Positions 24,933 to 32,898 of a stretch of DNA of 44,971 nucleotides are shown here, one piece after another (position 1 is the stretch's first letter; every line of letters starts with the position of its first letter). Both the position numbers and the translations under genes were made by a program. The DNA lies in NCBI GenBank assembly GCA_022562295.1, contig JADFPO010000018.1, forward strand, positions 1 to 44,971. Direction: 5' to 3'. Source of the DNA: Gemmatimonadota bacterium (lineage in GTDB: Bacteria > Gemmatimonadota > Gemmatimonadetes > Gemmatimonadales > GWC2-71-9). The notes below the pieces were generated by a model, which saw only the letters and a program-made list of their open reading frames with translations, did not search any database and was not told where the DNA came from.

Positions 24933-26756
24933 ATGGGCGCGCCCGCCGCCACGGCTGGCTCGGTTGCGGGTGCTCATGGTGCGGCCGACGCTCGCTCTGG
25001 GGTGTGGGGTTGGATCACCACCACCGATCACAAGCGCATCGGCATCCTCTATGGAGTCACCGCGTTTTTCTTCTTCTTGCTCGGGGGACTCGAGGCGCTG
25101 CTGATTCGTCTCCAATTGGCGCGGGCCGACAACACATTGATCGGCGCGGAGACCTTCAACCAACTCTTCACGATGCACGGCACGACGATGGTGTTCCTGG
25201 CCATCATGCCGATGTCGGCTGCGTTCTTCAACTTCATCATCCCGCTCCAGATCGGAGCGCGGGACGTCGCCTTCCCACGACTCAATGCCTTCAGCTACTG
25301 GGTGTTCCTGCTCGGCGGACTGTTTCTCAACTCCAGTTTCTTATTCGGCGCGGCGCCTGACGGGGGATGGTTTGGGTATGCGAACCTGACGTCGATCCAG
25401 TACTCACCTGGAATGAACATCAGCTTTTGGGCGTTGGGGCTCCAGATCCTCGGCATCGCGTCGCTCGCCGCGGCTTTCAATTTCATCGCAACGATCATCA
25501 ACATGCGGGCCCCCGGCATGAAGCTGATGCGCCTACCCGTGTTCACGTGGATGAGCTTCATCACGCAGCTCATCGTGGTCGCGGCGTTCCCGGTGATCAC
25601 CGTGGCGCTGGTGTTCTTGATGTTCGACCGGATGTTCGGCACGACGTTCTTTTCGGTCGCGGCGGGGGGGGACGTGCTTCTCTGGCAACATCTCTTCTGG
25701 TTGTTCGGGCACCCGGAAGTCTACATCCTGATTCTTCCGGCCATGGGGATGGTGTCGGAAGTTCTCCCGACCTTCTCGCGCAAGCCGCTGTTCGGGTATC
25801 CGGTGATCGTGTATTCCGGCATGCTCATCGGCGTGATCGGATGGGCCGTGTGGAGCCACCACATGTTCGCAACCGGCATGGGACCCATCGCCGATTCTTA
25901 TTTTTCGTCGGTGACGATGCTCATCGCGATCCCGACCGGGGTGAAGATCTTCAACTGGATTGCGACGATGTGGGGAGGCCAGATCAGGCTCGCCACGCCG
26001 ATGCTGTTTGCCGTCGCCTTCATCATCTTGTTCACCATCGGCGGTATTTCCGGCGTCATGCACGCGTCTCCGCCGACCGATCTCCAGCAGACCGACACCT
26101 ATTTTGTGGTCGCGCACATTCATTACGTGCTGTTTGGCGGCGCCATCATGGGAATCTTCAGCGGGATCTATTACTGGTGGCCGAAGGTGTTCGGCCGGCT
26201 GCTGGACGAACGTCTTGGCAAATGGCACTTCTGGTTGGTGTTCATTGGAATGAACGTGACGTTCTTCCCGATGCATCTCATCGGCCTGCTCGGCATGCCG
26301 CGCCGGGTGTATACCTACGGTCCGGAGCTTGGGCTGGAGCAGATGAACCTGGTGTCGACGGTCGGTGCGTTGCTGCTCGGGTTCTCGATGTTGATCATGG
26401 TCTACAACTTCTGGTGGTCGTCCAAGCACGGCGAGATCGCCCAAAACAACCCGTGGGGCGCGGCGACGCTCGAATGGGCGATGTCCTCGCCGCCGCCGGT
26501 GTACAACTTCAGCGTGATTCCTGAGGTGAGGAGCCGGCTGCCGCTCTGGACGGTTGGGGGAGTGACTGAGATTCCGGACGTGCCGCCGGAACCGGTGCAC
26601 GTGCCCGGCGGCTCGTACTGGCCCGTAGTGGCCGCCGTGGGGATTCTGGTGTTTTTCATCGGGGCACTAGTGCAATCGTTGTGGCTTGCCGTTGGTGGTG
26701 TGCTGGTGCTGGTCGTGAGTGTGTTCAAATGGGCTTTCGAGCCCTTCGAGATGTGA
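24933..26756 (+). CDS. coxA: Cytochrome c oxidase subunit I
   Basis: This is the catalytic subunit of the heme-copper oxidase, reducing oxygen to water and pumping protons. From ATG 24933 (MGAPAATAG) it has 607 residues with about 12 to 14 helices. The longer open frame to 24822 only overlaps coxB. Key residues include the low-spin heme His in TMHGTTMVF, the CuB ligand and cross-linked Tyr in GHPEVYILILPAMG, the WSHHMFATGMG histidine pair, and heme ligands in DTYFVVAHIHYVLFGG. The Tyr in HPEVY and the K-channel YSGM place it in the A family. The opening WITTTDHKRIGILY is typical of Bacillus- and actinobacterial-type subunits. Confidence 0.96.
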   Translation: MGAPAATAGSVAGAHGAADARSGVWGWITTTDHKRIGILYGVTAFFFFLLGGLEALLIRLQLARADNTLIGAETFNQLFTMHGTTMVFLAIMPMSAAFFNFIIPLQIGARDVAFPRLNAFSYWVFLLGGLFLNSSFLFGAAPDGGWFGYANLTSIQYSPGMNISFWALGLQILGIASLAAAFNFIATIINMRAPGMKLMRLPVFTWMSFITQLIVVAAFPVITVALVFLMFDRMFGTTFFSVAAGGDVLLWQHLFWLFGHPEVYILILPAMGMVSEVLPTFSRKPLFGYPVIVYSGMLIGVIGWAVWSHHMFATGMGPIADSYFSSVTMLIAIPTGVKIFNWIATMWGGQIRLATPMLFAVAFIILFTIGGISGVMHASPPTDLQQTDTYFVVAHIHYVLFGGAIMGIFSGIYYWWPKVFGRLLDERLGKWHFWLVFIGMNVTFFPMHLIGLLGMPRRVYTYGPELGLEQMNLVSTVGALLLGFSMLIMVYNFWWSSKHGEIAQNNPWGAATLEWAMSSPPPVYNFSVIPEVRSRLPLWTVGGVTEIPDVPPEPVHVPGGSYWPVVAAVGILVFFIGALVQSLWLAVGGVLVLVVSVFKWAFEPFEM

Positions 26757-26757
26757 C

Positions 26758-27357
26758 ATGACCACGACGGCACTCGCACACCACACGAGCACGGGTCAGG
26801 ACACTCGGAAGATCGCTTTCTGGACCTTCATAGGGTCGGAGTGCATGCTGTTCGGCACGCTCATAGCGACCTACCTCTCGTATGAAGGCAAGAGTGTTAC
26901 CGGACCTACGCCTCAGGAGATCCTCAACATCCCGGTGACATCGGTGAGCACCTTTGTCTTGTTGATGTCCAGCTTGGCCATGGTGCTGGCTCTCACGGCT
27001 GTAGTTCGAGGGGACAAACTCCAGACGAGGTTGTGGCTCACGGCGACTGTGGGGTTCGGCACGATGTTTTTGGCGTTCCAGTACTACGAATTCAACAGCT
27101 TCGTTGCCGAAGGCCTGACGATCTCGACGAATCTATTCGGATCAACGTTCTTCGTACTGACCGGGTGTCACGGCCTGCACGTGCTGATCGGCGTCATATG
27201 GCTGACCACCCTCTTGATTCTCTCGTGGCGAGATCAGTTGGGTCCGGAGAAGGCGATGAACGTCGAAATCGCAGGACTCTACTGGCATTTTGTCGACGTC
27301 GTGTGGATTGTGATCTTCACGGTCGTGTACTTGATTCAGCGGGGACCGGTGGCATGA
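26758..27357 (+). CDS. coxC: Cytochrome c oxidase subunit III
   Basis: The 199-residue membrane subunit has five helices, starting at ATG 26758, one base after the coxA stop. Family patterns include KIAFWTFIGSECMLFGTLIATYL, QYYEFNSF, the STFFVLTGCHGLHVLIGV helix with its conserved GxHGxHV, and the C-terminal GLYWHFVDVVWIVIFTVVYL. The subunit stabilises the oxidase and helps proton uptake into subunit I. The five-helix length matches the short form found in caa3/bo3 operons. Its stop overlaps the coxD start (ATGA), so all four genes are translationally linked. Confidence 0.94.
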   Translation: MTTTALAHHTSTGQDTRKIAFWTFIGSECMLFGTLIATYLSYEGKSVTGPTPQEILNIPVTSVSTFVLLMSSLAMVLALTAVVRGDKLQTRLWLTATVGFGTMFLAFQYYEFNSFVAEGLTISTNLFGSTFFVLTGCHGLHVLIGVIWLTTLLILSWRDQLGPEKAMNVEIAGLYWHFVDVVWIVIFTVVYLIQRGPVA

Positions 27358-27671
27358 GCGAAGACACCGTCACAAAACCCCCCCACGCTCATCCGAGCGT
27401 CCGGACCTACCTAGCCATCGCGGCCATTCTGACAGGCATTACGGTCGTGGAGGTGGCGATGTTTTACATTCCCGCCATCAGCGCAACGGCGGCTCTCGCG
27501 CCTGTCCTGCTGGTATTGTCCGCCGCGAAGTTTGCCCTGGTGGTGATGTTCTTCATGCACCTGAAGCCTGACAGCAAGATCTTCACTATCATCTTTACGG
27601 CGCCGCTCCTGCTGGCTGGACTAATGATCCTGGCCCTGATGACGCTGTTGGGCGCTTGGTGGCTGGGGTGA
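27354..27671 (+). CDS. coxD: Cytochrome c oxidase subunit IV (CoxD/CyoD-type)
   Basis: The 105-residue protein starts at ATG 27354, overlapping the coxC stop by four bases. It has three membrane helices: TYLAIAAILTGITVVEVAMFYI, APVLLVLSAAKFALVVMFFMHL and FTAPLLLAGLMILALMTLLG. The FALVVMFFMHLK motif with the conserved HL is diagnostic of the prokaryotic subunit IV family, which assists assembly of the oxidase. It is the last gene of the operon; the stop is followed 20 bases later by a strong terminator. Confidence 0.9.
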   Translation: MSEDTVTKPPHAHPSVRTYLAIAAILTGITVVEVAMFYIPAISATAALAPVLLVLSAAKFALVVMFFMHLKPDSKIFTIIFTAPLLLAGLMILALMTLLGAWWLG

Positions 27672-27691
27672 CGAGAAGTGGCGCCGAGCGC

Positions 27692-27734
27692 CCACGCAAA
27701 AGGCCCCCGGTTGGTGCGGGGGCCTTTTGCGTGG
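27692..27734. terminator. Strong bidirectional intrinsic terminator between coxD and the HtrA gene
   Basis: CCACGCAAAAGGCCCCCG (27692-27709) and its perfect complement (27717-27734) form an 18-bp stem with a seven-base loop. The A4 run in the left arm and T4 run in the right arm make it symmetrical, so it can end transcription of the cox operon on the plus strand and of the protease gene on the minus strand. It lies 20 bases after coxD and 47 bases beyond the stop of the convergent gene. Confidence 0.88.
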
Positions 27735-27781
27735 CACGCTCGGGTTGAGCGTGGCCGCGCACACTAGCGCAACGAACCGCG

Positions 27782-29311
27782 TCAGTTGGAGCCGGCTCGG
27801 AACCTCACGACTCTCGTTCGCACGGGCCTGGTGCCGAGCAGCGCCGTGCGCACCGAAATGATCTGCCCGGGTTTCACGTCTTCGAGTGCGGCAATGAGGT
27901 CCTGTTCGGTCCGCACGCGCTCGCCCTCGACATGCGTGATGATCTCACCCGGCAAGAGATAGTTCCGCGCGGGTCCCTGTGGGTCGATGCGCCGGATCCG
28001 CAAGCCGGCGTACCGCCGTGGCAGGCCTTCGCGGGCCAGCCGGTTGGCGGTGACTTCTTCGAGAGTGACCCCGAGCTTGTCGTCAAACCCGCTCCGTCCC
28101 TCTTCGACCGGCTGTTCGACGTGGGTCGCGAGTTGCTGGTCGGGCTCGGCTTCGATCAGCGTGACCGTGTGGGTACGGCGCTCGCCTCCTGGCCGTGCGA
28201 CCGTCACGTCCACCCGATCTCCAGGCTTGCGGAAACCGACCACCTGTTGCAGCTGCCCGGTGTAGCTCACCGGCTCGCCGTCCAACTCGATGATCACATC
28301 GCCAAGGCGCAGCCCTGCCCGCTCGGCCGGGCTGTTTTCGCGGCTGTAGGAGTCGATGCGCACGCCGTAAATCGAGTCGAGCCCGACGTATTCCGCATCA
28401 TAGGCCGTCGCGTCCTGTATGCTCACGCCGAGGATCGCACGCGTGACCCTACCGGTGGCGATCAACTGTTCGCCTACGGTCCGCGCCAAGTTGATCGGAA
28501 CCGCGAAGCCGTAGCCGATGTTTAACCCGGATTGACTGGCGATGGCAGAGTTCACGCCGATCACCTGACCGCGGATGTTCACCAACGGCCCACCGGAATT
28601 GCCGGGGTTGATCGCCGCATCGGTCTGAATGAAATCCTGGATCCGGTAGGTCTGCTCCGTCTGCAGGCCGTTGAGGACACGTCCCTTGGCGCTGACGATG
28701 CCCGCAGTGACGGTGAACGAAAACGCTTCGCCGAGCGGGTTGCCGATCGCGAGGGCCCACTCTCCAATCCGCACCTCGTCCGAATTGCCGAGGGATGCCG
28801 CGACGAGACCAGTCGCGTCGATCTTGATGATCGCGATGTCGGTATTGGGATCCCGGCCGACAAGGGTTGCGTCAAACACACGCCGGTCGAGCATCCGCAC
28901 CGTTATCCGGTCGGCGCCCTCGACCACGTGGTTGTTGGTGATGATATAACCGTCTTCCGAGATGACGAAGCCGCTGCCGGTTCCACTGCGCGGTTGCCGC
29001 GGTTGGTTGCGGAAAAAGTCGTCGAACCGGTTGTTCCTTCCGGGGGTCGACCTCGGGCTGTCCGACTCGGCTCGGATGAACACCACGGCTGGCCGTACCG
29101 CCTCGACTACCGCCGCAAAAGCCTCACCCAGGTCGGCCGCCGGCTGGGCCGCCGGTATGGACGCGGGCGGAGTCGTGTTTATTACGACGGGCCGGCGCTG
29201 CTGTGCCTCGCCGATTCGCGGAAAATTGACGGCGCCCGCGAAAGCCACCGCCAGAACGATCGTCACCGCGACCAGAAAGCTAAACTTCAACCAATCTCGT
29301 GTGCGTGTCAT
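27782..29311 (-). CDS. HtrA/DegP family periplasmic serine protease
   Basis: The 509-residue protein has an N-terminal signal or anchor helix (FSFLVAVTIVLAVAFAGAV), then a trypsin-like domain with the complete triad: His128 in ITNNHVVEG, Asp158 in NTDIAIIKI, Ser239 in NPGNSGGPL. Two PDZ domains follow, roughly 300-390 (AGLRLGDVIIELDG) and 415-505 (LLPGEIITHVEGERV). It degrades or refolds misfolded envelope proteins. It lies downstream of dnaK on the same strand, 127 bases away, which fits a stress-response neighbourhood, though no shared promoter can be shown. DegP, DegQ and DegS cannot be told apart here. Confidence 0.92.
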   Translation of the reverse strand: MTRTRDWLKFSFLVAVTIVLAVAFAGAVNFPRIGEAQQRRPVVINTTPPASIPAAQPAADLGEAFAAVVEAVRPAVVFIRAESDSPRSTPGRNNRFDDFFRNQPRQPRSGTGSGFVISEDGYIITNNHVVEGADRITVRMLDRRVFDATLVGRDPNTDIAIIKIDATGLVAASLGNSDEVRIGEWALAIGNPLGEAFSFTVTAGIVSAKGRVLNGLQTEQTYRIQDFIQTDAAINPGNSGGPLVNIRGQVIGVNSAIASQSGLNIGYGFAVPINLARTVGEQLIATGRVTRAILGVSIQDATAYDAEYVGLDSIYGVRIDSYSRENSPAERAGLRLGDVIIELDGEPVSYTGQLQQVVGFRKPGDRVDVTVARPGGERRTHTVTLIEAEPDQQLATHVEQPVEEGRSGFDDKLGVTLEEVTANRLAREGLPRRYAGLRIRRIDPQGPARNYLLPGEIITHVEGERVRTEQDLIAALEDVKPGQIISVRTALLGTRPVRTRVVRFRAGSN

Positions 29312-29438
29312 AGAGACTCGTTCTCACCGAATGAGATTCCAAGAAAACGTTCGCTGCCTCAATACTAACTCCCATGCGCGGGGACGTGTTCCATTCGGCG
29401 TCGCCTCCCCGCGCATTGGATCTGTGGAACGATGAGCA

Positions 29439-31361
29439 TCAAGATTTCGCGTCGTCAACGATTTCGTAATCCGCCTCGACCACGTCCTCTTCTTTGGCGT
29501 CTCCCTCGGACTCCGAAACCTCCCCGTCGCCACTCGAGGCGCCACCTTCGGGGGTTGCCTCCTGTGCCTGGTGCATCGAGGCGCCGGCCGCCGAATAAGC
29601 CTGCGAGAGTTCCTCCAAGCCCTTGGCGATCTCCGAGTCCTCGCCGGAGCGGAGCGCCTGCTTGGCAATCTCGATCGCCCCGTTGAGCCGTTCCTTTGTC
29701 GCCTCGTCGAGGCGGTCGGCCCACTCCTTGGTGTTCTTTTCCACCTCGTACACCATCGCGTCGAGGCGGTTTCTCTCCTCGATGCTCTGACGCCGCTCTT
29801 TGTCTTCGGCAGCATGACTGTCGGCGTCCTTGACCATCCTATCGATTTCGTCGTCGGATAGGCCGGTGGATGCCTCGATCAGGATCTTCTGCTCCTTCCC
29901 CGTGGCCTTGTCCTTGGCCGAGACGTGGAGGATGCCGTTCGCGTCGATGTCGAACGTCACCTCGATCTGCGGCACGCCACGCGGCGCCGGTGGGATGCCC
30001 GTCAGTTGAAAGCGGCCGATGGTGCGGTTGTCCACCGCCAGCTCGCGCTCGCCCTGCAGGACGTGAATCTCCACCGTAGTCTGGGTGTCCTCGGCCGTCG
30101 AGAAGACCTCGGCCTTCTCGGTGGGGATCGTAGTGTTGCGTGCGATCAGGACGGTCGTCACGCTGCCCAAAGTCTCGATGCCGAGCGACAGCGGCGTCAC
30201 GTCCAGCAGCAGCACGTCCTTCACGTCTCCCGCCAATACGCCGCCCTGGATGGCAGCGCCGATGCCCACTACCTCGTCGGGATTGACGCCTTTGTTGGGC
30301 TCTTGTTTGAAAAAGTCCTTGACGATGTCCTGGATCTTTGGGATGCGGGTCGAGCCCCCCACCAGAATCACCTCGTCGATGGCCGATGGGTCGAGTTCGG
30401 CGTCCTTCAGCGCCTGTTTCATGGGAGGAATCGTCCGCTGCACCAGGTCGTCCACCAGTTGCTCGAACTTCGCCCGGGTCAACGTCACCGTGAGGTGCTT
30501 GGGTCCCGATTGGTCCGCTGTCACGAAGGGAAGGTTGATCTCGGTCTGTTGTCGCGTCGACAGCTCCATCTTGGCTTTCTCCGCCGCCTCTTTGAGGCGC
30601 TGGAGGGCCATCGCGTCCTGGGACAGATCGATTCCCTGGTCCTTCTTGAACTCCGTGACGAGCCAATCGATGATCTTCTGGTCGAAGTCGTCGCCGCCGA
30701 GGTGGGTGTCGCCGTTAGTGCTCTTCACCTCGAACACGCCTTCCGCCAGTTCCAGAATCGAGATGTCGTAGGTGCCGCCGCCCAGATCGAAGACGGCGAT
30801 CTTTTCTTCCTTCTTCTTGTCCATGCCGTACGCCAGGGCCGCTGCCGTCGGCTCGTTGATGATGCGCAAAACATCGAGCCCCGCGATCTTGCCGGCGTCC
30901 TTCGTGGCCTGGCGCTGCGAGTCGTTGAAGTAGGCCGGCACCGTGATGACCGCCTTCGTCACCGTGTGGCCGAGGTAATCCTCCGCCGTCTGGCGCATCT
31001 TCTGGAGCACCATCGCGGAAATCTCGGGCGGCGTGTATTTCTTGCCCTTGATTTCAACCACCGCGAGGTCGTGCTGGCCCGATCCGACAGGATACGGAAC
31101 CCGTCTGGCCTCCTCCTTGATCTCGTTCATCCGGCGGCCCATGAACCGCTTGATGGAAAAGACCGTATTCGTTGGATTCGTCACGGCTTGGCGTTTGGCG
31201 ACCTGGCCCACGAGCCGCTCACCGTCCTTGGTAAAGGCGACCACGGATGGTGTGGTCCGGCCACCCTCGGAATTGGGGATAACGACCGGGTCGCCACCCT
31301 CCATGACCGCGACCACAGAGTTGGTCGTTCCCAGATCGATTCCGATCACCTTGTCAGACAT
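29439..31361 (-). CDS. dnaK: Chaperone DnaK (Hsp70)
   Basis: The full-length 640-residue Hsp70 begins [21 protein letters not shown], with the ATPase signatures [16 protein letters not shown] and [14 protein letters not shown]. The linker [15 protein letters not shown] precedes the substrate-binding domain. The C-terminus is acidic ([19 protein letters not shown]). It binds unfolded peptides with DnaJ and GrpE, but neither gene is adjacent here. I looked for a CIRCE element in the 175 bases upstream and saw none, so heat control, if any, is by another route. GGAGT just before the start is a reasonable ribosome site. Confidence 0.97.
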   Translation of the reverse strand: MSDKVIGIDLGTTNSVVAVMEGGDPVVIPNSEGGRTTPSVVAFTKDGERLVGQVAKRQAVTNPTNTVFSIKRFMGRRMNEIKEEARRVPYPVGSGQHDLAVVEIKGKKYTPPEISAMVLQKMRQTAEDYLGHTVTKAVITVPAYFNDSQRQATKDAGKIAGLDVLRIINEPTAAALAYGMDKKKEEKIAVFDLGGGTYDISILELAEGVFEVKSTNGDTHLGGDDFDQKIIDWLVTEFKKDQGIDLSQDAMALQRLKEAAEKAKMELSTRQQTEINLPFVTADQSGPKHLTVTLTRAKFEQLVDDLVQRTIPPMKQALKDAELDPSAIDEVILVGGSTRIPKIQDIVKDFFKQEPNKGVNPDEVVGIGAAIQGGVLAGDVKDVLLLDVTPLSLGIETLGSVTTVLIARNTTIPTEKAEVFSTAEDTQTTVEIHVLQGERELAVDNRTIGRFQLTGIPPAPRGVPQIEVTFDIDANGILHVSAKDKATGKEQKILIEASTGLSDDEIDRMVKDADSHAAEDKERRQSIEERNRLDAMVYEVEKNTKEWADRLDEATKERLNGAIEIAKQALRSGEDSEIAKGLEELSQAYSAAGASMHQAQEATPEGGASSGDGEVSESEGDAKEEDVVEADYEIVDDAKS

Positions 31362-31501
31362 CGCCGTGACTCCTTATGTAATGAATTGGATGCGCACACC
31401 CAGGCGTTAGTTGCAAACGCAAGCTGCGTACCACAAAAACCTGCCAAATTGACAGCTACGGAGAGGCCCTCAGGGCGAGCACCAACGCGGCATTTGTATG
31501 A

Positions 31502-31530
31502 TTGACTTGCACTTACGTGAATCTTAGGTT
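31502..31530 (+). promoter_or_regulatory. Candidate promoter of the rhomboid-BMC-nucleoside operon
   Basis: TTGACT (31502-31507) and TAGGTT (31525-31530) are spaced by 17 bases. The -10 box is weak. The ATG of the rhomboid gene begins only six bases after it and no ribosome site is visible, so a leaderless or nearly leaderless transcript is possible. An alternative start codon further downstream is not evident. Confidence 0.35.
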
Positions 31531-31536
31531 GCTCGA

Positions 31537-32298
31537 ATGTTCCCCTACAAGGACGACAATCCGACGGTACTGACTCCGTTCATGACGGTGGGCATCATCG
31601 CCGCCACGTCGGCCATCTGGATCCTGTACCAAGGGGGTGGTGCAGAGCCGCGCCTCTCTCAATCCGTGTGCGACCTCGGCGCGATTCCTGCCCGTCTGTT
31701 CGGCTACCCTGTCCAGGCCATCCTCACGCCGCGCGGTCCGGTGACTGTGTGCGGTGGAGTCGGGGGCGGGGCGTGGCATACCATCGTGTCTTCCGTGTTT
31801 CTCCACGGCGGTTGGTTTCACCTGATCGGGAACATGTGGTTCCTCTGGATCTTCGGAAACAACATCGAGGACGCGATGGGACCACGCCGCTTCGTGGCGT
31901 TCTACTTGCTTGCCGGGGTGCTCGCGGCGTTGGCCCAGATTTTCTCTGATCGGTCGTCTCCCCTGCCGCTGGTCGGAGCGTCCGGGGCCGTTAGCGCCAT
32001 CATGGGGGCCTACGTCGTGCTGTATCCCAAGGTTCGGGTCCACTCGATTCTGGTTCTTGGGTTCTTCATTACTCGGATCTCGCTACCGGCCTACGTCATG
32101 CTGCTGTATTGGGCGGCGCTCCAGATGGTAGGGTCGCTGGTCGGCGGACAATCCGCCGGTGGGGTGGCGTTTGTCGCGCACCTGGGCGGGTTTGCGGCGG
32201 GTGTCGTGATGATTAAGCTCTTCACGAAACCCGATCTTCTCGCTGCCGCACGGCGCCAGCCGCTCATGTTCACAACGAGCCAGCCCTGGCGGTATTGA
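31537..32298 (+). CDS. Rhomboid family intramembrane serine protease
   Basis: The 253-residue membrane protein has six or more helices. The catalytic dyad is present: Ser149 in LVGASGAVSAIMGAY and His215 in FVAHLGGFAAGV. HGGWFHLIGNMWFLWIFGNNIEDAMG is the conserved loop-1/helix-2 region with the oxyanion His and Asn. Rhomboids cut single-pass membrane proteins within the bilayer. It is the first gene of the run leading into the microcompartment vertex genes: its TGA abuts the GTG of the next gene with no gap. Why it would be tied to a nucleoside/BMC set is unclear; its partner may simply be a conserved neighbour. Confidence 0.9.
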   Translation: MFPYKDDNPTVLTPFMTVGIIAATSAIWILYQGGGAEPRLSQSVCDLGAIPARLFGYPVQAILTPRGPVTVCGGVGGGAWHTIVSSVFLHGGWFHLIGNMWFLWIFGNNIEDAMGPRRFVAFYLLAGVLAALAQIFSDRSSPLPLVGASGAVSAIMGAYVVLYPKVRVHSILVLGFFITRISLPAYVMLLYWAALQMVGSLVGGQSAGGVAFVAHLGGFAAGVVMIKLFTKPDLLAAARRQPLMFTTSQPWRY

Positions 32299-32589
32299 GT
32301 GTACTTGGCACGTATCGTGGGGACCGTGGTCGCGACCGTCAAGCAAGCCACCCTCAAAGGTCAGACACTCCAATGGATTCAGCCGATCGACGCGTCCCAA
32401 AACGATCGGGGGTCGCCAGTAGTGGCTGTGGATCCCATTGGACTCGGCCCGGGCGAATTGTGCTATTACGTCACCGCCAGGGAGGCGTCACTGACCTTGT
32501 GGGACACGTTTGCTGCGGTCGACGCGGCAATCGTGGGCAAGGTGGACAGAATCGATCTGGATGACGGGTGGGCCAGCGGGGAACGGTGA
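32299..32589 (+). CDS. EutN/CcmL-family BMC vertex protein (BMC-P), divergent copy
   Basis: The 96-residue protein starts at GTG 32299, directly after the rhomboid stop. MYLARIVGTVVATVKQATLKGQTLQWIQPID is the usual BMC-P opening, and DAAIVGKVDRIDL the usual closing strand. In the middle the family's glycine-rich hinge is changed to IGLGPGELCYYVTAREASLTL, lacking the ordinary GSSAR/GSAAR turn. It also carries an extra C-terminal DDGWASGER tail. BMC-P proteins form pentamers that cap the vertices of polyhedral microcompartments. This copy and the next gene (34 bases downstream) are probably paralogs with different positions or partners. Confidence 0.82.
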   Translation: MYLARIVGTVVATVKQATLKGQTLQWIQPIDASQNDRGSPVVAVDPIGLGPGELCYYVTAREASLTLWDTFAAVDAAIVGKVDRIDLDDGWASGER

Positions 32590-32622
32590 TACAGACACAA
32601 CGCCCCGGCCCCCGAAAGAACC

Positions 32623-32898
32623 ATGTATCTCGCTAGAGTCGTGGGAGACGTCGTGTCCACCCATAAGAACGATCGTCTGGTTGGGAAGAAACTGTTATTG
32701 GTACGGAAACTGGGCCTCGACGATGGTCCGGACGGATCCATTGAGGTCATCGCGCTCGACGTGGTCGACGCCGGTGTTGGCGACAAGGTGTTGGTGGTGC
32801 AAGAGGGATCATCGGCGCGCAAGATCTTCCAGGACGAGAAGATCCCCGTGCAGGCGGTCATCGTGGGCGTCGTCGACAGTGTGGACCTTCGGCCGTGA
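32623..32898 (+). CDS. EutN/CcmL-family BMC vertex protein (BMC-P)
   Basis: The 91-residue protein is a standard-looking BMC-P. It begins MYLARVVGDVVSTHKNDRLVGKKLLLVRKL, then has the hallmark hinge VVDAGVGDKVLVVQEGSSARKIF and ends PVQAVIVGVVDSVDL. Five copies would make the pentameric cap of an icosahedral shell vertex. The stop TGA overlaps the GTG of deoC (GTGA), coupling shell protein to enzyme production. Together with its divergent neighbour it is the main evidence that a microcompartment is involved. No hexameric BMC-H or trimeric BMC-T gene is found in this window. Confidence 0.92.
   Translation: MYLARVVGDVVSTHKNDRLVGKKLLLVRKLGLDDGPDGSIEVIALDVVDAGVGDKVLVVQEGSSARKIFQDEKIPVQAVIVGVVDSVDLRP

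Noticed and set aside
25533-26600. 355-codon frame opposite coxA
   Set aside because: Same reason: His/Arg/Glu-rich translation with no domain pattern, opposite a certain oxidase gene.
29925-31505. 526-codon open frame on the plus strand opposite dnaK
   Set aside because: It is the antisense shadow of dnaK. The translation is rich in His, Arg and Leu with no family pattern; long antisense frames are expected in GC-rich genes.
31362-31536. Possible CIRCE heat-shock operator upstream of dnaK
   Set aside because: No TTAGCACTC-N9-GAGTGCTAA inverted repeat, even loosely matched, is present.
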